DNA from: Marinifilum fragile JCM 15579
Lineage (GTDB): Bacteria; Bacteroidota; Bacteroidia; Bacteroidales; Marinifilaceae
Direction: 5' to 3'
NCBI RefSeq assembly: GCF_001310955.1
Contig: NZ_BAZX01000001.1
Coordinates: 310,001 to 374,000, forward strand
DNA length: 64,000 nucleotides
Shown here: one piece after another, positions 62,159 to 64,000 of the stretch
How the letters are laid out: the number at the start of each line of letters is the position of its first letter
Position numbering within the stretch: position 1 is the first letter of the stretch
The notes under the pieces: generated by a model
What the model was told of the DNA's origin: nothing
Database searches by the model: none
Seen by the model: the letters and a program-made list of their open reading frames with translations, nothing else
Translations under genes and position numbers: made by a program

Positions 62159-64000
62159 TCATACATTAAGCTTCTTTTTCTTTTTAAAGTATTTGTTAAT
62201 GGTTTCCAGCAATTTCTTTTCATCAAAAGGTTTTGCAATAAAGTCGTCGCAACCTGCTTCAATACTCTTGTTCTTATCTTCTCTGAAAGCATTTGCCGTT
62301 TGTGCGATAATAGGAAGGTTATCACGCATCTTTTTGATGGATTGTGTAGCTTCCAAACCATTGATATCAGGTAAACGCAGATCCATTAAAACCAAGTTGA
62401 TGGTTGGGTTTCGTAGGCTTAATTCAATTGCCTTGTTCCCTGATATGGTATGTAGAATTTTAACCTTTGTTGGTTTTAAAGCTGCTTCGATATATTTGTA
62501 GTTGGTTTCGTCGTCTTCGACTACCAAAATCAGCTTATCATCCCATTTGTAATCTTTTTTCTTAGGGGTCTTTTTAACTGGTACATTATCGGTATCTACT
62601 GGTTTATAAGGAATGGTAAAGAAGAATGTTGTTCCTTTGTCTTCCACAGTTGCCATTCTTATTTTTCCACCCATTAACTCTACAAAACCTTTCGAAATGG
62701 CCAAACCAAGACCTGTTCCACCATATTTACGGGTAAAGGATTCTTCAACCTGACGGAAGCGTTCAAAGATGATATCTTGTTTCTCTTTTTGAATACCAAT
62801 ACCAGTATCTTTCACATAGAACTCCAGGAGATTGTCTTTTAAAAGCTTATAACCAAACTCAATGGATCCTGATGAGGTGAACTTAAATGCGTTATTCAGA
62901 AGGTTAGAAAGCACCTGTCTCAGTTTTCTTTCTTCGGTTACTACCAGAGTTTTTTCGTTTGGCAATGATTTAATAACTCTAAATTCAATTTCATCATCAG
63001 CAATATTCTCTTTGCTGAATTGCAGATGCAAATCATCTAAAATTGAATTTATCGAGCATTGAGTTTCCTTGATAATGGTTTGTCCAGCATCCAGTTTCGA
63101 AATGTCAAGAATATCATTGATAATTTTCAATAGCTGATTTGAACTTTTGTAAATGATGTCGATGTATACATTTTGTTGTTCATCGGTTTTTCCAGGCTTT
63201 CTAAGCATGTCGGCAAAACCAATGATACCATTCATTGGGGTTCTGATTTCGTGTGACATGTTCGCAAGGAATGCAGACTTTAAACGATCACTTTCTTCGG
63301 CTTTCTCCTTAGCTTTTACCAATTCACTTTGCGAATTAATGATAGGAGTAATATCATTAATGATAATCATGGAGGAGGTATCGAAAGGAACCATGAAGAA
63401 TTCACAATGCCTTTGATCTCCATTTTTAGTGCTAATGTGAAATTCTTGTTTCTCGATATCCGTATTGTCCTGCTTTGCCTTTTCTGTGGCTTTTTCCCAA
63501 CTGGCAATAACAGTTTTTCTGTATTCTTCATCAGGATAACACTTCGCATACCACTCTTCAGAAGTTCGAATGTCATTTAAGCTATAACCAAACTGCTCAA
63601 TAAACTTATCATTAAAGAATTCGATATCGTTATTTTCATCAGTAATTACAATAGGAAGAGGTGACTTGTGAATCATCTTCTTCAATCTACGTTCGCTGGA
63701 AATAATTGCCTGCTGAGCATTCTTTCTTTCTGTGATATCACGCGCAGTGGAAAGAATTACATGCTTTCCCTGTAAGGTTACCAGTTGATTCACTGTTTCC
63801 ATCGGAGTTTTTTTACCATACTTGGAAATAAACATTTGTTCACTGGTAAATTGCTTTTCTCGGGTAAGTCTTTTTATCGAATCTACAATGTAGTCATTAT
63901 CTAAATTTTCAATGAAGTCGTGAAGGGTAAGTTGCAGCAATTCCTCACGAGAATAGCCCAGCAATATACAGGCTGTATCATTTGCTTCGATCAATTTGGA
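62159..64000 (-). CDS. Hybrid sensor histidine kinase/response regulator (5' end outside window)
   Basis: At least 613 residues, entering from the right edge, so the true start is not visible. The domain order is the end of a PAS domain (CILLGYSREELLQLTLHDF), a second PAS domain (about 105-225, VITDENNDIEFFNDKFIEQF), and HisKA with the phospho-acceptor His in FLANMSHEIRTPMNGIIGF. The HATPase domain follows, with LSNLLNNAFKFT, KDTGIGIQKEK and GTGLGLAISKGF. The C-terminal receiver has its Asp in LVLMDLRLPDINGLEATQ and the KPFDEKKL switch. It is a phosphorelay kinase whose signal is presumably bound by PAS or missing upstream domains. It ends at a TGA at 62159-62161, next to the 46-bp repeat array. 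Confidence 0.93.
   Translation of the reverse strand, partial: SKLIEANDTACILLGYSREELLQLTLHDFIENLDNDYIVDSIKRLTREKQFTSEQMFISKYGKKTPMETVNQLVTLQGKHVILSTARDITERKNAQQAIISSERRLKKMIHKSPLPIVITDENNDIEFFNDKFIEQFGYSLNDIRTSEEWYAKCYPDEEYRKTVIASWEKATEKAKQDNTDIEKQEFHISTKNGDQRHCEFFMVPFDTSSMIIINDITPIINSQSELVKAKEKAEESDRLKSAFLANMSHEIRTPMNGIIGFADMLRKPGKTDEQQNVYIDIIYKSSNQLLKIINDILDISKLDAGQTIIKETQCSINSILDDLHLQFSKENIADDEIEFRVIKSLPNEKTLVVTEERKLRQVLSNLLNNAFKFTSSGSIEFGYKLLKDNLLEFYVKDTGIGIQKEKQDIIFERFRQVEESFTRKYGGTGLGLAISKGFVELMGGKIRMATVEDKGTTFFFTIPYKPVDTDNVPVKKTPKKKDYKWDDKLILVVEDDETNYKYIEAALKPTKVKILHTISGNKAIELSLRNPTINLVLMDLRLPDINGLEATQSIKKMRDNLPIIAQTANAFREDKNKSIEAGCDDFIAKPFDEKKLLETINKYFKKKKKLNV

Overview
This window looks like a chromosome segment of a Bacteroidota bacterium, probably a marine Marinilabiliales/Marinifilaceae-type organism. 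That placement is an inference. It rests on the AT-rich DNA, several promoters of the Bacteroidota form TTG-N17-20-TAnnTTTG, weak use of Shine-Dalgarno sites, and family content (DUF4831, TamB, the spoT-fur-purA gene order, paired M16 peptidases, NhaD). Most of the window is ordinary housekeeping and transport. I saw no rRNA, tRNA, CRISPR array, prophage, transposase or plasmid function.

Layout. 1-5.5 kb: end of a DUF4831 gene, the Xaa-His dipeptidase pepD, a DUF2062 membrane protein, then pncB followed by a PLP-dependent DSD1-type enzyme. 5.7-11.1 kb: three paralogous MFS transporters in a row. 11.3-20.1 kb: a lipoprotein, then minus-strand purA, a Fur-family regulator, a RelA/SpoT synthetase-hydrolase, and an operon of a nitronate-monooxygenase-like flavoprotein with two M16 peptidases. 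20.4-28 kb: three ClC anion transporters of identical length (591 aa) with a hutG-like gene between copies 2 and 3. 28-36 kb: small envelope proteins, glyA, a TauE/SafE permease, an ExbB-ExbD-TonB operon and NhaD. 36-45.5 kb: a 1.5-kb-codon TamB, tsaD, a CYTH protein, a decayed hybrid kinase, and an OB-fold lipoprotein/PepSY pair. 45.6-59.4 kb: a TPR protein with a dead gluzincin site, a MacB-like ABC exporter, a divergent NtrC-type regulator with its kinase, and a TetR-RND-TolC efflux operon. 59.5-64 kb: a small protein coupled to a membrane class III cyclase, proC, and a hybrid sensor kinase that runs off the right edge.

How parts work together. The sigma-54 activator and kinase (50.3-53.0 kb) are transcribed away from the ABC exporter (47.0-50.1 kb). 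A well-spaced -24/-12 (sigma-54) promoter lies directly upstream of the exporter, which points to the exporter as their target. TetR, adaptor, RND pump and TolC form one drug/metal efflux unit. ExbB-ExbD-TonB energises the outer membrane, and NhaD handles sodium.

Odd signals. Three otherwise intact genes (DSD1-like, DUF2062, RND pump) each carry a single-base loss that is repaired by lengthening a three-base homopolymer. Base-calling error or recent inactivation could both explain this. A separate kinase remnant near 43.3-44.2 kb has four lesions and is a genuine pseudogene. Non-coding spacers hold at least three degenerate tandem arrays with unrelated units of 41, 42 and 46 bp, plus a duplicated 40-bp palindrome. 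A 61-nt hairpin-plus-tail element occurs twice, about 170 nt upstream of an MFS gene and of a ClC gene. The ClC trio has a histidine at the selectivity-filter serine position and a valine at the internal proton-glutamate position. I found no clearly new multi-gene system; the repeat families, the duplicated hairpin and the altered ClC set are the best leads.
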